Below are positions 34,381 to 42,488 of a DNA stretch of 64,000 nt, in pieces (position 1 is the stretch's first letter; each line of letters opens with the position of its first letter). The notes beneath the pieces were generated by a model that was not told where the DNA came from, made no database searches, and saw only the letters and a program-made list of their open reading frames with translations. The position numbers and the translations under genes are program-made. Source of the stretch: Ruminococcus sp. 210702-SL.1.03 (GTDB lineage Bacteria; Bacillota; Clostridia; Oscillospirales; Ruminococcaceae); the NCBI RefSeq assembly GCF_020559915.1, contig NZ_JAJCLZ010000012.1:1-64000 (forward strand). Reading direction: 5' to 3'.

Positions 34381-35211
34381 TTGTTTGAAAATATTTCCAA
34401 AACTGTATTGATAACGGATATGGACGGCACATTCCTGCCCGCTAGCAAAGTGCCCACCCGCAAGTGCCTAGAAGCGGTAGAGCGTTTTGAGCGCGCGGGC
34501 GGCAGATTTTCCATCGCGACGGGCAGAGCCATACAGGCGGCGAACCAGTATTTCGGCATGGTGGAGGTCAACTGCCCGATAATCATGTGCAACGGCGGAA
34601 TGGTCTACGATATAAAAAGCGGCGAGCACATCTACGATGTATTTCTGCCGCAGGACGTTCGCGGGCTGGTGAAAGAGATACTCGCCGCGAACCCAGAGAT
34701 AGGCTGCGAGGTGCTGACGGCGAACGCCGTTTACGTCCCCGCTATGACGCCGATGGAGGCGCGCCACAACGAAATTTGCAAGGTAACGCCCGTGATATGC
34801 GGCGTTGACGAGATACCCGAAAGCGATTGGTACAAGGTGCTTTTCGCAGCTGACCCCGCTAAGCCCGAGATGATGAAAAAGCTGATAGCATTCGTCGAGG
34901 AAAAGGGCTACGACGGAGTAGATTTCGTGCGCTCGAGTTTGGAGTATTACGAGATACTGCCTTTGAACATCTCAAAGGGCACGGCGCTCGGCGAACTGCG
35001 AAAGGCCTGCAGTATGCAGGATTACACTTTCGTTGCGGCGGGCGATTACAATAACGACATCGAACTTCTGCAAGCGGCTGACGTGGCGGTGTGCCCATCG
35101 AACGCGACGGAAGAAGTGAAAAAGGTCGCCGATATAGTCTTTGAGCAGTCCTGCGAGGAAGATTTTATAGCGGCGGTAATAGACTATATATTTAAAAAAC
35201 TGGAAAAATAA
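34381..35211 (+). CDS. Cof-type HAD-superfamily phosphatase
   Basis: A 276-residue HAD hydrolase of subfamily IIB (Cof). Motif I is TDMDGTFLPAS with the nucleophile Asp (near 13), motif II IATGRAIQA, and motif III/IV AAGDYNNDIELLQAADV. A C2B cap domain lies between. Such enzymes dephosphorylate sugar phosphates, FMN or PLP; the substrate is not clear. The start is TTG 34381, 8-9 nt after AGGAGGG. It joins rluD-like and transketolase genes in the same direction. Confidence 0.88.
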   Translation: MFENISKTVLITDMDGTFLPASKVPTRKCLEAVERFERAGGRFSIATGRAIQAANQYFGMVEVNCPIIMCNGGMVYDIKSGEHIYDVFLPQDVRGLVKEILAANPEIGCEVLTANAVYVPAMTPMEARHNEICKVTPVICGVDEIPESDWYKVLFAADPAKPEMMKKLIAFVEEKGYDGVDFVRSSLEYYEILPLNISKGTALGELRKACSMQDYTFVAAGDYNNDIELLQAADVAVCPSNATEEVKKVADIVFEQSCEEDFIAAVIDYIFKKLEK

Positions 35212-35233
35212 TATGTTATTTGGAGGTAAAAAC

Positions 35234-36073
35234 ATGGACGCTACTTTGAAAAAACAGCTTGAGATCACAGCCTGCAAGGTGCGAATGGGAATAATCGAGG
35301 GCGTGCACAGCGCCAAGTCGGGTCACCCTGGCGGCTCGCTTTCGATAGCCGACACGCTGACTTATCTTTATTTCGCAAAGATGAACGTGTACCCCGATAA
35401 GCCTGAAGAGCCGCAGAGAGACCGCCTTGTGCTCTCAAAGGGCCACACCGCACCCGCGCTTTACTCGACCCTAGCGCAGAGAGGATTTTTCCCCGAAGAG
35501 GAGCTGAAGAGCCTGCGTCACATCGGCGCTATGCTTCAGGGTCACCCCTGCATACACATTCCCGGCGTGGATATGTCTTCCGGCTCGCTCGGTCAGGGCA
35601 TTTCGGCGGCTTGCGGAATGGCGCTTTCGGCTAAGGTCTCTTCCGACACTTACAAGGTCTACACCATTCTCGGCGACGGCGAGATCGAAGAGGGTCAGGT
35701 TTGGGAAGCGGCGATGTTCGCGGCGCACTACAAGCTCGACAACCTTGTTGCTATAGTTGACAACAACGGCCTGCAGATCGACGGAAAGATCGAGGACGTA
35801 ATGTCCCCCTACCCGATAGTTGATAAATTTAAAGCTTTCGGCTGGCACGTTATCGAGATGGACGCGCACGATTTCGACTCCATCGAAGCGGCTTTCAACG
35901 AAGCGGAGAGCGTTTCGGGACAGCCCGTTGCGATAATCCAGAAGAGCGTTAAGGGCAAGGGCGTTTCGTTTATGGAAAATAATGTTTCATGGCACGGCTC
36001 TGCACCTAACGACGAGCAGTACGAGCAGGCAATGGGCGAGCTGAAAGCAGCGCTCGCGGCACTTGAGGCATAA
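35234..36073 (+). CDS. Transketolase, N-terminal (TPP-binding) subunit
   Basis: A 279-residue half of a split transketolase. It holds the pyrophosphate-binding domain: GHPGGSLS, LSKGHTAPALYS and the TPP motif GDGEIEEGQVWEAAMFA (the G-D-G...N-N pattern closing with IVDNNGLQ). It moves two-carbon units in the non-oxidative pentose phosphate pathway together with the C-terminal subunit encoded next. ATG 35234 follows TTGGAGG. Split transketolases are usual in Clostridia. Confidence 0.94.
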   Translation: MDATLKKQLEITACKVRMGIIEGVHSAKSGHPGGSLSIADTLTYLYFAKMNVYPDKPEEPQRDRLVLSKGHTAPALYSTLAQRGFFPEEELKSLRHIGAMLQGHPCIHIPGVDMSSGSLGQGISAACGMALSAKVSSDTYKVYTILGDGEIEEGQVWEAAMFAAHYKLDNLVAIVDNNGLQIDGKIEDVMSPYPIVDKFKAFGWHVIEMDAHDFDSIEAAFNEAESVSGQPVAIIQKSVKGKGVSFMENNVSWHGSAPNDEQYEQAMGELKAALAALEA

Positions 36074-36091
36074 AGAAAGGAACGAATAAAA

Positions 36092-37030
36092 ATGGCAGAA
36101 GTTAAAAAGATTGCTACCAGAGAAAGCTACGGCAACGCGCTTGCAGAGCTTGGCGATAAGTACGAAAACCTTTACGTTCTCGACGCTGACCTTGCCGCGG
36201 CTACCAAAACAGGCATTTTCAAGAAAAAGTTTCCCGATAGATTTTTCGACTGCGGCATAGCTGAGGCTAACATGATGGGCGTTGCGGCAGGCATGGCGGC
36301 TACGGGCAAGATTCCCTTCGCCTCCACATTCGCGATGTTCGCGGCGGGCAGAGCTTTCGAGATCGTTAGAAACTCCATCGGCTACCCCCACTTGAACGTC
36401 AAGATCGGCGCTACTCACGCGGGCATTTCGGTCGGCGAGGACGGCGCTACACACCAGTGCAACGAGGACATCGCGCTGATGAGAACTATCCCCGGTATGA
36501 CAATAATCAACCCCGCGGACGACGTTGAGGCGAAAGCTGCGGTAGAGGCGGCTATCCTGCATGAAGGCCCCGTTTATATGCGCTTCGGCAGACTTGCGGC
36601 GCCTGTTTTCAACGACGCTGACACATACAAATTCGAGCTTGGCAAGGGCATAAAGCTGCGCGAGGGAAGCGATATTTCGATAATCGCGACAGGACTGATG
36701 GTTTCCGAAGCTCTCAAGGCGGCTGAGATACTGGCGGCTGAGGGCGTTTCCGCCGAGGTCATCAATATCCACACCATCAAGCCGATCGACAAGGAGATGA
36801 TCACCGCGACCGCTGCAAAGACCCGCAAGGTTCTGACGGTAGAGGAGCACAGCGTTATCGGCGGACTCGGCTCGGCAGTATGCGACGTGCTGGCTGAGAC
36901 CTGCCCGACGAAGGTCGTAAAGATCGGCGTGAACGATGAGTTCGGTCACTCCGGCCCAGCTGTAAAACTGCTCGAAGAGTTCGGACTTTATGCTGACAAC
37001 ATCGTGAAAACGGCTAAGGCAATGGTCTGA
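36092..37030 (+). CDS. Transketolase, C-terminal (pyrimidine-binding) subunit
   Basis: A 312-residue partner of the preceding subunit. The pyrimidine-binding domain shows LDADLAAATKTG, DCGIAEANMMGVAAGMAATG (the Glu that activates TPP is in IAEANM) and a transketolase C-domain beginning around ISIIATGLMVSEALKAAE. AGAAAGGAACG precedes the ATG by the usual distance. Last gene before the terminator at 37050, so it closes the long run that starts with miaB. Confidence 0.94.
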   Translation: MAEVKKIATRESYGNALAELGDKYENLYVLDADLAAATKTGIFKKKFPDRFFDCGIAEANMMGVAAGMAATGKIPFASTFAMFAAGRAFEIVRNSIGYPHLNVKIGATHAGISVGEDGATHQCNEDIALMRTIPGMTIINPADDVEAKAAVEAAILHEGPVYMRFGRLAAPVFNDADTYKFELGKGIKLREGSDISIIATGLMVSEALKAAEILAAEGVSAEVINIHTIKPIDKEMITATAAKTRKVLTVEEHSVIGGLGSAVCDVLAETCPTKVVKIGVNDEFGHSGPAVKLLEEFGLYADNIVKTAKAMV

Positions 37031-37049
37031 TATACACATAAAAATTTTT

Positions 37050-37078
37050 AGCGGACGGTGAATGCTGTCCGCTTTTTT
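37050..37078 (+). terminator. Terminator after the transketolase genes
   Basis: AGCGGAC and GTCCGCT with a 10-nt loop, followed by TTTTTT. Confidence 0.9.
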
Positions 37079-37137
37079 GTACACTTGCACTCTTTCATCG
37101 GCTGCGGGATATTATGTAATGAAAGGGGGCGGCAGCT

Positions 37138-37776
37138 TTGCGGTATGGAAAAGACAGGCGTTTCGGACGGCTTAGGGGCGCGATTTTGTGCATAGCGGCG
37201 GCGGCGGGTCTGATCTGTGCGGTTATCTACCTGCAAATGGTAAAGCACATGAAAGAGATATGCGAGTACAAGGGTCGGCAGACGGCGAACGCACTGGTGG
37301 CGCGGGCGGTGGACGATTGTATGCTGGGCGAAAACGGTGATTATTTGCAGATAGAGTACGCGGAGGACGGCGGGATAGCGGCGATAACGTCGGATACATA
37401 CAGGATAAACGCGCTGGAAAACAGTCTGCGGCGGCAGATAAACGAGGAGTTTTCGCACATTGAGGACAACGAAATGGGTGTGCCGCTGGGAACGCTTAGC
37501 GGGATAACGGCGCTGAGCGGGCGGGGCGCGGAGGTGCGTATAAAGCTTCATCAGGTCGGCGCGGTGGACGTTTCGCTGAAAAGCGAGTTTGAGTCTGCAG
37601 GGATAAATCAGACTCGTCACTGTCTGAAAGTGGTAGTAAAGTCGGAACTTTCCGCGATACTGCCGGGGCACTCGACCGATATCACGGCGGAGGACGAATA
37701 TTTGATAAGCGAAACGGTGATAGCGGGCGAACTGCCGCAGGGGCTTTGGAATACGGCAGATCTGCTCGAGAATTGA
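37138..37776 (+). CDS. yunB: Sporulation protein YunB
   Basis: A 212-residue membrane-anchored protein: a basic start, one hydrophobic helix (LRGAILCIAAAAGLICAVIY, 13-32), then an extracytoplasmic domain. Conserved features of YunB are the early ANALVARAVDD, MGVPLGTLSGITALSGRG, and VEVRIK-like EVRIKLHQVG. In Bacillus it is made in the mother cell under sigma-E. The TTG at 37138 has AAAGGGGG upstream; no ATG fits. No sigma-A promoter is visible between the terminator at 37050-37078 and the gene, which fits a sporulation sigma factor. Confidence 0.85.
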   Translation: MRYGKDRRFGRLRGAILCIAAAAGLICAVIYLQMVKHMKEICEYKGRQTANALVARAVDDCMLGENGDYLQIEYAEDGGIAAITSDTYRINALENSLRRQINEEFSHIEDNEMGVPLGTLSGITALSGRGAEVRIKLHQVGAVDVSLKSEFESAGINQTRHCLKVVVKSELSAILPGHSTDITAEDEYLISETVIAGELPQGLWNTADLLEN

Positions 37777-37795
37777 CGTTTGTAAGCTGCCGCAC

Positions 37796-37824
37796 TTGAC
37801 ATAACGGCGCAAATGTGTTATAAT
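37796..37824 (+). promoter_or_regulatory. Promoter TTGACA-17-TATAAT for prfB
   Basis: TTGACA at 37796-37801 and TATAAT at 37819-37824, consensus with 17-nt spacing, 40 nt before the ATG. Confidence 0.9.
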
Positions 37825-37864
37825 AAAAAATAATGCGTAATTATGTATAAGGAGAAGTTAATAT

Positions 37865-39001
37865 ATGGTATTTCTGGAAAATCTGAAATCACAGCTTGAA
37901 AGCTTTAGACCTAAAATAAAAGAGCTTCACGACGTTTTCGACATCGAAAACAGCAAGGAGCGCATACTCGAACTGCAGGAAAAGGCTGCAGAGCCAGGCT
38001 TTTGGGATGACCCCGAGAAGAGCCAGCCCGTGCTGAAAGAGACCCGCACTCTGGAGGGACACATTGAAAAGTACGAAAAGATAACCTCGGCTTTCGACGA
38101 CATCGAGGTAATGATCGAGATGGCAGCTGAGGAAGAGGACTCGGAGGAGATAGTTGCGGAGATCGAGCAGGAGATCGAGGCGCTCGGCAAGAACATCGAA
38201 GAGCTCACCCTCGCTTCGCTGCTGACGGGCGAGTACGATAAGAGCAACGCGATACTTAACTTCCACGCGGGCGCGGGCGGAACTGAGGCGCAGGACTGGA
38301 CTGAAATGCTTTTCAGAATGTACACGCGCTGGGGCGAGCTGCACGGCTTTAACGTCAAAACGCTCGATTATCTCGAGGGCGGCGACGCGGGACTCAAGAG
38401 CGCTTCTATAATCGTTGAGGGCGAGAACGCTTACGGCTACCTCAAGAGCGAGTCGGGCGTACACCGCCTGGTGCGCGTTTCGCCTTTTGACGCTTCGGGA
38501 AGCCGCCACACTTCGTTTTCGGCGATCGACGTAATGCCCGAAATGGACGATTCGATAAACGTCGAGATCAACCCCGCCGACATCGAAATGCAGGTTTACC
38601 GTTCGTCGGGCGCTGGCGGTCAGCACATCAACAAGACATCTTCGGCAGTCCGCCTTATCCATAAGCCTACCGGAATTGTAACATCCTGCCAGACCCAGCG
38701 TTCGCAGTTCCAGAACCGCGACTACGCTATGAAAATGCTGGTAGCGAAGCTGGTCGAGATCAAGGAGCGTGAGCACCTCGAGAAGATCGACGACATAAAG
38801 GGCGTTCAGAAAGAGATCGCTTGGGGCGCGCAGATACGTTCATATGTTTTCATGCCGTACACGCTGGTAAAAGACCACCGCACAGGCTACGAAACGGCTA
38901 ATGTCAACGCGGTAATGGACGGCAATATCGACGGTTTTATCAACGCATACCTCAAATCACTCTCGCTCGGCAATCTGAACGAAGAGGATAGAAAAGACTG
39001 A
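37865..39001 (+). CDS. prfB: Peptide chain release factor 2
   Basis: A 378-residue RF2 that ends translation at UGA and UAA. The SPF stop-reading tripeptide is in VRVSPFDASGSRH and the GGQ loop is in SSGAGGQHINKT (near 248). The gene reads through in one frame from ATG: the programmed +1 frameshift (an early in-frame TGA within CTT-TGA-C after an internal Shine-Dalgarno), which many bacteria use to autoregulate RF2, is absent here. Residues MVFLENLKSQLESFRPKI begin the protein. Preceded by AAGGAGAAG. Confidence 0.97.
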   Translation: MVFLENLKSQLESFRPKIKELHDVFDIENSKERILELQEKAAEPGFWDDPEKSQPVLKETRTLEGHIEKYEKITSAFDDIEVMIEMAAEEEDSEEIVAEIEQEIEALGKNIEELTLASLLTGEYDKSNAILNFHAGAGGTEAQDWTEMLFRMYTRWGELHGFNVKTLDYLEGGDAGLKSASIIVEGENAYGYLKSESGVHRLVRVSPFDASGSRHTSFSAIDVMPEMDDSINVEINPADIEMQVYRSSGAGGQHINKTSSAVRLIHKPTGIVTSCQTQRSQFQNRDYAMKMLVAKLVEIKEREHLEKIDDIKGVQKEIAWGAQIRSYVFMPYTLVKDHRTGYETANVNAVMDGNIDGFINAYLKSLSLGNLNEEDRKD

Positions 39002-39024
39002 TAATTGCACATTTAGGCATAAAG

Positions 39025-39052
39025 AAAACGGCTCAGAAACGAGCCGTTTTTT
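39025..39052. terminator. Bidirectional terminator between prfB and the dnaC-like gene
   Basis: AAAACGGCTC and GAGCCGTTTT form a 10-bp stem with loop AGAAAC and T-runs on both strands. Confidence 0.92.
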
Positions 39053-39063
39053 GTTTCATATTT

Positions 39064-40050
39064 TTATACTTTGCGCTGATTTTTCGTCAGCCTGTTCTCC
39101 ATTTTCTGCTGGCGAATATCGTTGCCGACGAACTGTATCGGCAAAAATTCGTTGAGCAGACGCGTGCAGATTCGCTCGTTGTACTTGTTATTAAGCTCAG
39201 CTTTGGTCAAATTAGTGGTAATAATTGTAGGCTTTTTCTGATTTATCCTGCCGTTTATCACGCTGTAAAACGCAGCTTCGTAAAACGGGCTGGAGAATTC
39301 CGAGCCGAGGTCGTCGATGATCACAAAATCTGCCTGCAAAAGCGTGTCGAGCGTATTGCCCTCGCTTCTGCCAAAATGCTCGTCCTCGATCTTTCGCATG
39401 AAGTCGGAAACGCTGCCGATCGCCACGCTAAAGCCATCGCTCGCAAGTTTTTTCGCCATGCAGGAAGCAAGGAAAGTTTTACCAAGCCCCGTTCTGCCGA
39501 TGAAGAGCATCGGGCGTGTGCCGCGTGGAAATTCGCGGCAGTATTTCAGCAGGTAGCTGTAAATTTGGTTCATGTGTTTGCGCGGGTCGCCCTCGGGGTA
39601 AAACTCGGGGCGGTACTCGTCGAAATCGCGCAGCGCGATGGTCGAGCTTTCGTTCAGCTCCTCAGCGGCGTAAGTCCTCAGCAAGTCCTCGAAACAACTG
39701 CACCGCACGCCCTCGACGTAGCCTGTGTCGCGGCACTTTTCGCAGACGAAGCGCGGTTTGAGGTAGTCGGCGTCGCCCGTCAGATTTTTGACCAGCATGG
39801 TGATGCGCGCCTGAGTGGCGAGGTTATTGTCGCGCACGATCTCTGCCGCCGATTTGGCGTTTGGCTCGTGGTTGGCGACCAGTTTCACCAGCTCAAAATA
39901 CGAGCTTTGTATTTTGTTTTCAAGCGTTTTGACCTCGGGCATTTCGGCGTAAACGCGCTTGCGGCGGCGTTCGAGGTCGGCAGCCGAGTCCTTGCGGCGC
40001 TGCGAAAGCACCGCCTCCGCCTTGTCAAAAGTTTTTTGCGTGTATTTCAA
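39064..40050 (-). CDS. DnaC/DnaI-type helicase loader ATPase
   Basis: A 328-residue AAA+ protein related to DnaI/DnaC, which loads the replicative helicase DnaB. The N-terminal half holds a zinc site (CEKCRDTGYVEGVRCSC, near 105-121), as in DnaI. The ATPase has Walker A GRTGLGKTFLAS (near 185) and Walker B FVIIDDLGSE, with sensor TIITTNLT. It overlaps the end of the dnaD-like gene by 4 nt (ATGA), so the two are translated together, matching the DnaD/DnaB-DnaI functional set in Bacillus. Confidence 0.88.
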   Translation of the reverse strand: MKYTQKTFDKAEAVLSQRRKDSAADLERRRKRVYAEMPEVKTLENKIQSSYFELVKLVANHEPNAKSAAEIVRDNNLATQARITMLVKNLTGDADYLKPRFVCEKCRDTGYVEGVRCSCFEDLLRTYAAEELNESSTIALRDFDEYRPEFYPEGDPRKHMNQIYSYLLKYCREFPRGTRPMLFIGRTGLGKTFLASCMAKKLASDGFSVAIGSVSDFMRKIEDEHFGRSEGNTLDTLLQADFVIIDDLGSEFSSPFYEAAFYSVINGRINQKKPTIITTNLTKAELNNKYNERICTRLLNEFLPIQFVGNDIRQQKMENRLTKNQRKV

Positions 40051-41084
40051 ATGTCGTCATCCTCCTCAAAGCCGAGCGTATTCGGGTCAAAATTGTCTGC
40101 CATTTGCTGCCAGCGATCGAGGTCGTAGGAGGGCTTTTCCTGCTCAATCTGCCTGCGCCGCGCGATCTCCTGCCGCTCGACGTCCTCGGGCGTGGCAATG
40201 CCGCTCTCTTTCCAGCGCTTTAGAATGCCGTTTATGTAGCTTACGCTAGTCTTGTTCTTGTTTTCGCGGCAACGTTCACCTGCAAGATCTACCATATCTG
40301 CACTGAATCCCCATGAGTTCCACTCTGCAAACATCTCTTCCTGCTTCTTGGTAAGCTTGCCTTCGATGCCCAACACCCTCGCGAACCGCACGTTGACATC
40401 GTGCTGTTTCTCCTGTTCGGCGATCTCGCTTTCTACCTGTGCGTATGTGCAAATGCCCCTCGAGAACCAGTCCTTGGCAACAGTTTCTATGTATGCGATG
40501 CGTGGTTTGCCGATGGAAACGCAAAAATCGATGAGCATGAGGATCGAGGGCACGTCGTAGCCGTAGTATTCGTAGAGGTTGAGAAGCCCCGCGGTCTCGC
40601 TGCCGTTTATCAGCCTGCCAAAAATGCGTTCGGCCTGGTCGAAAAGAGTTTTCAGCTCGGCATTTTTCTTGACCTTTTCCATTATTTCCTTGTTGGAGTA
40701 GCGCATGATCGACTTCGCTGCGGCGGTGTTCTTCATCGGGTTCACAGCGTCGGTAACGCAGACGGGCGCTGCGGGCGTTTCATGCTTCGGCATGATCGGC
40801 GCGCTGGTCGGTTCGGCTTGCTTCGGTGCGCTTTCTCCGACAGTTTCCGCTGAGATAACTCCGCAATTTTTCCAAAAAAGTATGCCATCGGCAGCGGTCG
40901 AAATGTTCTTGAACCCGCATCGCTCAGCAATTTCCTGCTCGTCGGCGATGTCGCTGTCCGCACACAGCAGACACATCAGTACTTTAAAGTAGTCCGCATC
41001 GGCAGTTTTGATGTATTTGTCAACAGCGCTGCATGGAACGCTGAAAAATCTCCCCACTCTAGGTAAGTCTATCCTGTATTTCAT
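40047..41084 (-). CDS. DnaD domain replication-initiation protein
   Basis: A 345-residue protein with a winged-helix N-domain (KYRIDLPRVGRFFSVPCSA, then YFKVLMCLLCADSDIADEQE) and a DnaD/DnaB_2 C-terminal domain (FDQAERIFGRLINGSETAGL, then YEYYGYDVPSILMLIDFC and YIETVAKDWFSRGICT). These proteins remodel oriC DNA and help load DnaB. ATG 41084 is preferred over one three codons earlier because AAGGA then stands about 10 nt upstream. It is followed by the helicase-loader gene with ATGA overlap and preceded by tmcAL on the same strand. Confidence 0.88.
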   Translation of the reverse strand: MKYRIDLPRVGRFFSVPCSAVDKYIKTADADYFKVLMCLLCADSDIADEQEIAERCGFKNISTAADGILFWKNCGVISAETVGESAPKQAEPTSAPIMPKHETPAAPVCVTDAVNPMKNTAAAKSIMRYSNKEIMEKVKKNAELKTLFDQAERIFGRLINGSETAGLLNLYEYYGYDVPSILMLIDFCVSIGKPRIAYIETVAKDWFSRGICTYAQVESEIAEQEKQHDVNVRFARVLGIEGKLTKKQEEMFAEWNSWGFSADMVDLAGERCRENKNKTSVSYINGILKRWKESGIATPEDVERQEIARRRQIEQEKPSYDLDRWQQMADNFDPNTLGFEEDDDI

Positions 41085-41140
41085 GACATTCATTCCTTAA
41101 ATGATCTTAGCTTTAATTATATCACAAATCGCCGAGTTAG

Positions 41141-42295
41141 TCAATCGGCGGGCACGATTTTCCGCGTGTACTCGTTCTCGAAAATGCCCGTGTTCATCTG
41201 CATCAGCCGTACCGCGCGGTTCTCTATTGTCGCAATGTGCGCCGCCTGCGTCGAGCTTTTTTCCAGCTTTCGCAGCGATGTCGAGATCGGCAGATCGCCT
41301 TTCGCCCGCGCGATGATCTCCGCTCCGCGCTTGTTGAACGCCAGTATCCGCAGGCATGGCACGCCGTCAGTAAAGTCCGCTTTTTTCGCGCCGATAGCGA
41401 GATGCAGTGCGCTTCGGCGTATCCGCGCGAGCGTGAAATTTCGCGGCTTGACTTGTGCAAGAAACGTTTGCAAGTTTTCGGCGGGCTGTTCGGCGGCGCG
41501 CAAAATCCTGTCCGCCAGATTTTCATTGATCTCGGGTGATCGCAAAAGCTGTTCGCGCGTGGCGGTCAGCAGGCGGTAATATATGGCGTTCTCGGCGGCG
41601 TGCGGGTGTTTTGGCGGCGCGATGTTTACGCCGTTCGGCAGATATTCTAGTGCATTACCCCCGTTTTGGATAGCCCCTCGCAGATATGAACCGCTTGCAA
41701 ATCCGTCCTGCGGAGGAAAATCGTGCCCCGCGCCGATACGCTTTATAGGGATAATTTCTGCGTTAGGTGCATATTTTGACAATGCAGTTATATATTCACA
41801 GGCAAGCGTACTGTTCGGCGACGAAACCGCGGCGGCTATCTCTTCACCGTAGATCTCCAGCGTGGCGGCTTTGAGCGCGGCAGGGTAGGAAAGCCCTCCC
41901 GCAAGCGCGCGCTTTACCGCTTCACTGTCTGACAAATTCTGCATAGCGTTTGCGGTGTTTTTCAGTAGTTCGGCGCTTTCAAATTCGCTTCCGAACGCGA
42001 GCGCGTCAATGTTCAACTGTACTAAAATTTGTACAGCTGAGTCGGCAAACCAAGGCGCGGCAGAGCATGAAAACGGCGCGGGAAGTTCGATAACAAGGTC
42101 TGCACCGTTTGCGACCGCCGCCGCCGCACGCTCGTGCTTTGAGCATATCGCAGTTTCGCCGCGCTGTACCGCCGCACCGCTCATGGCTACGGCGATGTGG
42201 CTTGCCCCGCGCCTGCGCGCCTCGGCTATCAAATATGCGTGCCCCTTGTGAAAGGGGTTGAATTCCGCTACGATACCTGCTGTAAACACCGACAT
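41141..42295 (-). CDS. tmcAL: tRNA(Met) cytidine acetate ligase
   Basis: A 384-residue nucleotidyltransferase-like enzyme that uses acetate and ATP to make N4-acetylcytidine at the wobble base of elongator tRNA-Met. The HIGH-like motif is GIVAEFNPFHKGHAYLI at the N-terminus, followed by AVAMSGAAVQRGE and ADLVIELPAPFSCSAA, all typical. ATG 42295 is 2 nt after GGAGG; a GTG two codons later would be better spaced. A GTAC-N8-GTAC dyad lies inside the gene at 42019-42034. Divergent from ackA. Confidence 0.93.
   Translation of the reverse strand: MSVFTAGIVAEFNPFHKGHAYLIAEARRRGASHIAVAMSGAAVQRGETAICSKHERAAAAVANGADLVIELPAPFSCSAAPWFADSAVQILVQLNIDALAFGSEFESAELLKNTANAMQNLSDSEAVKRALAGGLSYPAALKAATLEIYGEEIAAAVSSPNSTLACEYITALSKYAPNAEIIPIKRIGAGHDFPPQDGFASGSYLRGAIQNGGNALEYLPNGVNIAPPKHPHAAENAIYYRLLTATREQLLRSPEINENLADRILRAAEQPAENLQTFLAQVKPRNFTLARIRRSALHLAIGAKKADFTDGVPCLRILAFNKRGAEIIARAKGDLPISTSLRKLEKSSTQAAHIATIENRAVRLMQMNTGIFENEYTRKIVPAD
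42019..42034. repeat. GTAC-N8-GTAC dyad inside tmcAL
   Basis: A single unit with centre TAAAATTT, nearly identical to the unit at 18151-18166 (TAAAATAT). It is the only one found within a coding sequence here. Confidence 0.5.
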
Positions 42296-42375
42296 TTCCT
42301 CCGTGAATAATTTTACATTTAATGACTAAAATCGGCGGCAAAATTTGTGCAAAACGTCGAAGATGGGAAATGCAC

Positions 42376-42404
42376 TTGAAAAATCGCCGCAAAGTTGCTA
42401 TAAT
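42376..42404 (+). promoter_or_regulatory. Promoter TTGAAA-17-TATAAT for ackA
   Basis: TTGAAA at 42376-42381 and TATAAT at 42399-42404, spacing 17 nt, about 85 nt before the ackA ATG. Confidence 0.85.
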
Positions 42405-42488
42405 AATAGTATATTGGATTTTTGCGTCCTTGTCAAGGGCGCAGGCGTACAAATCCGTAAGAATAATTCCGAAAAGGGGTCTTTAAAA

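Noticed and set aside
35987..37090. A 367-codon minus-strand frame opposite the transketolase C subunit
   Set aside because: It mirrors a well-supported gene and has no promoter, ribosome site or known motif.
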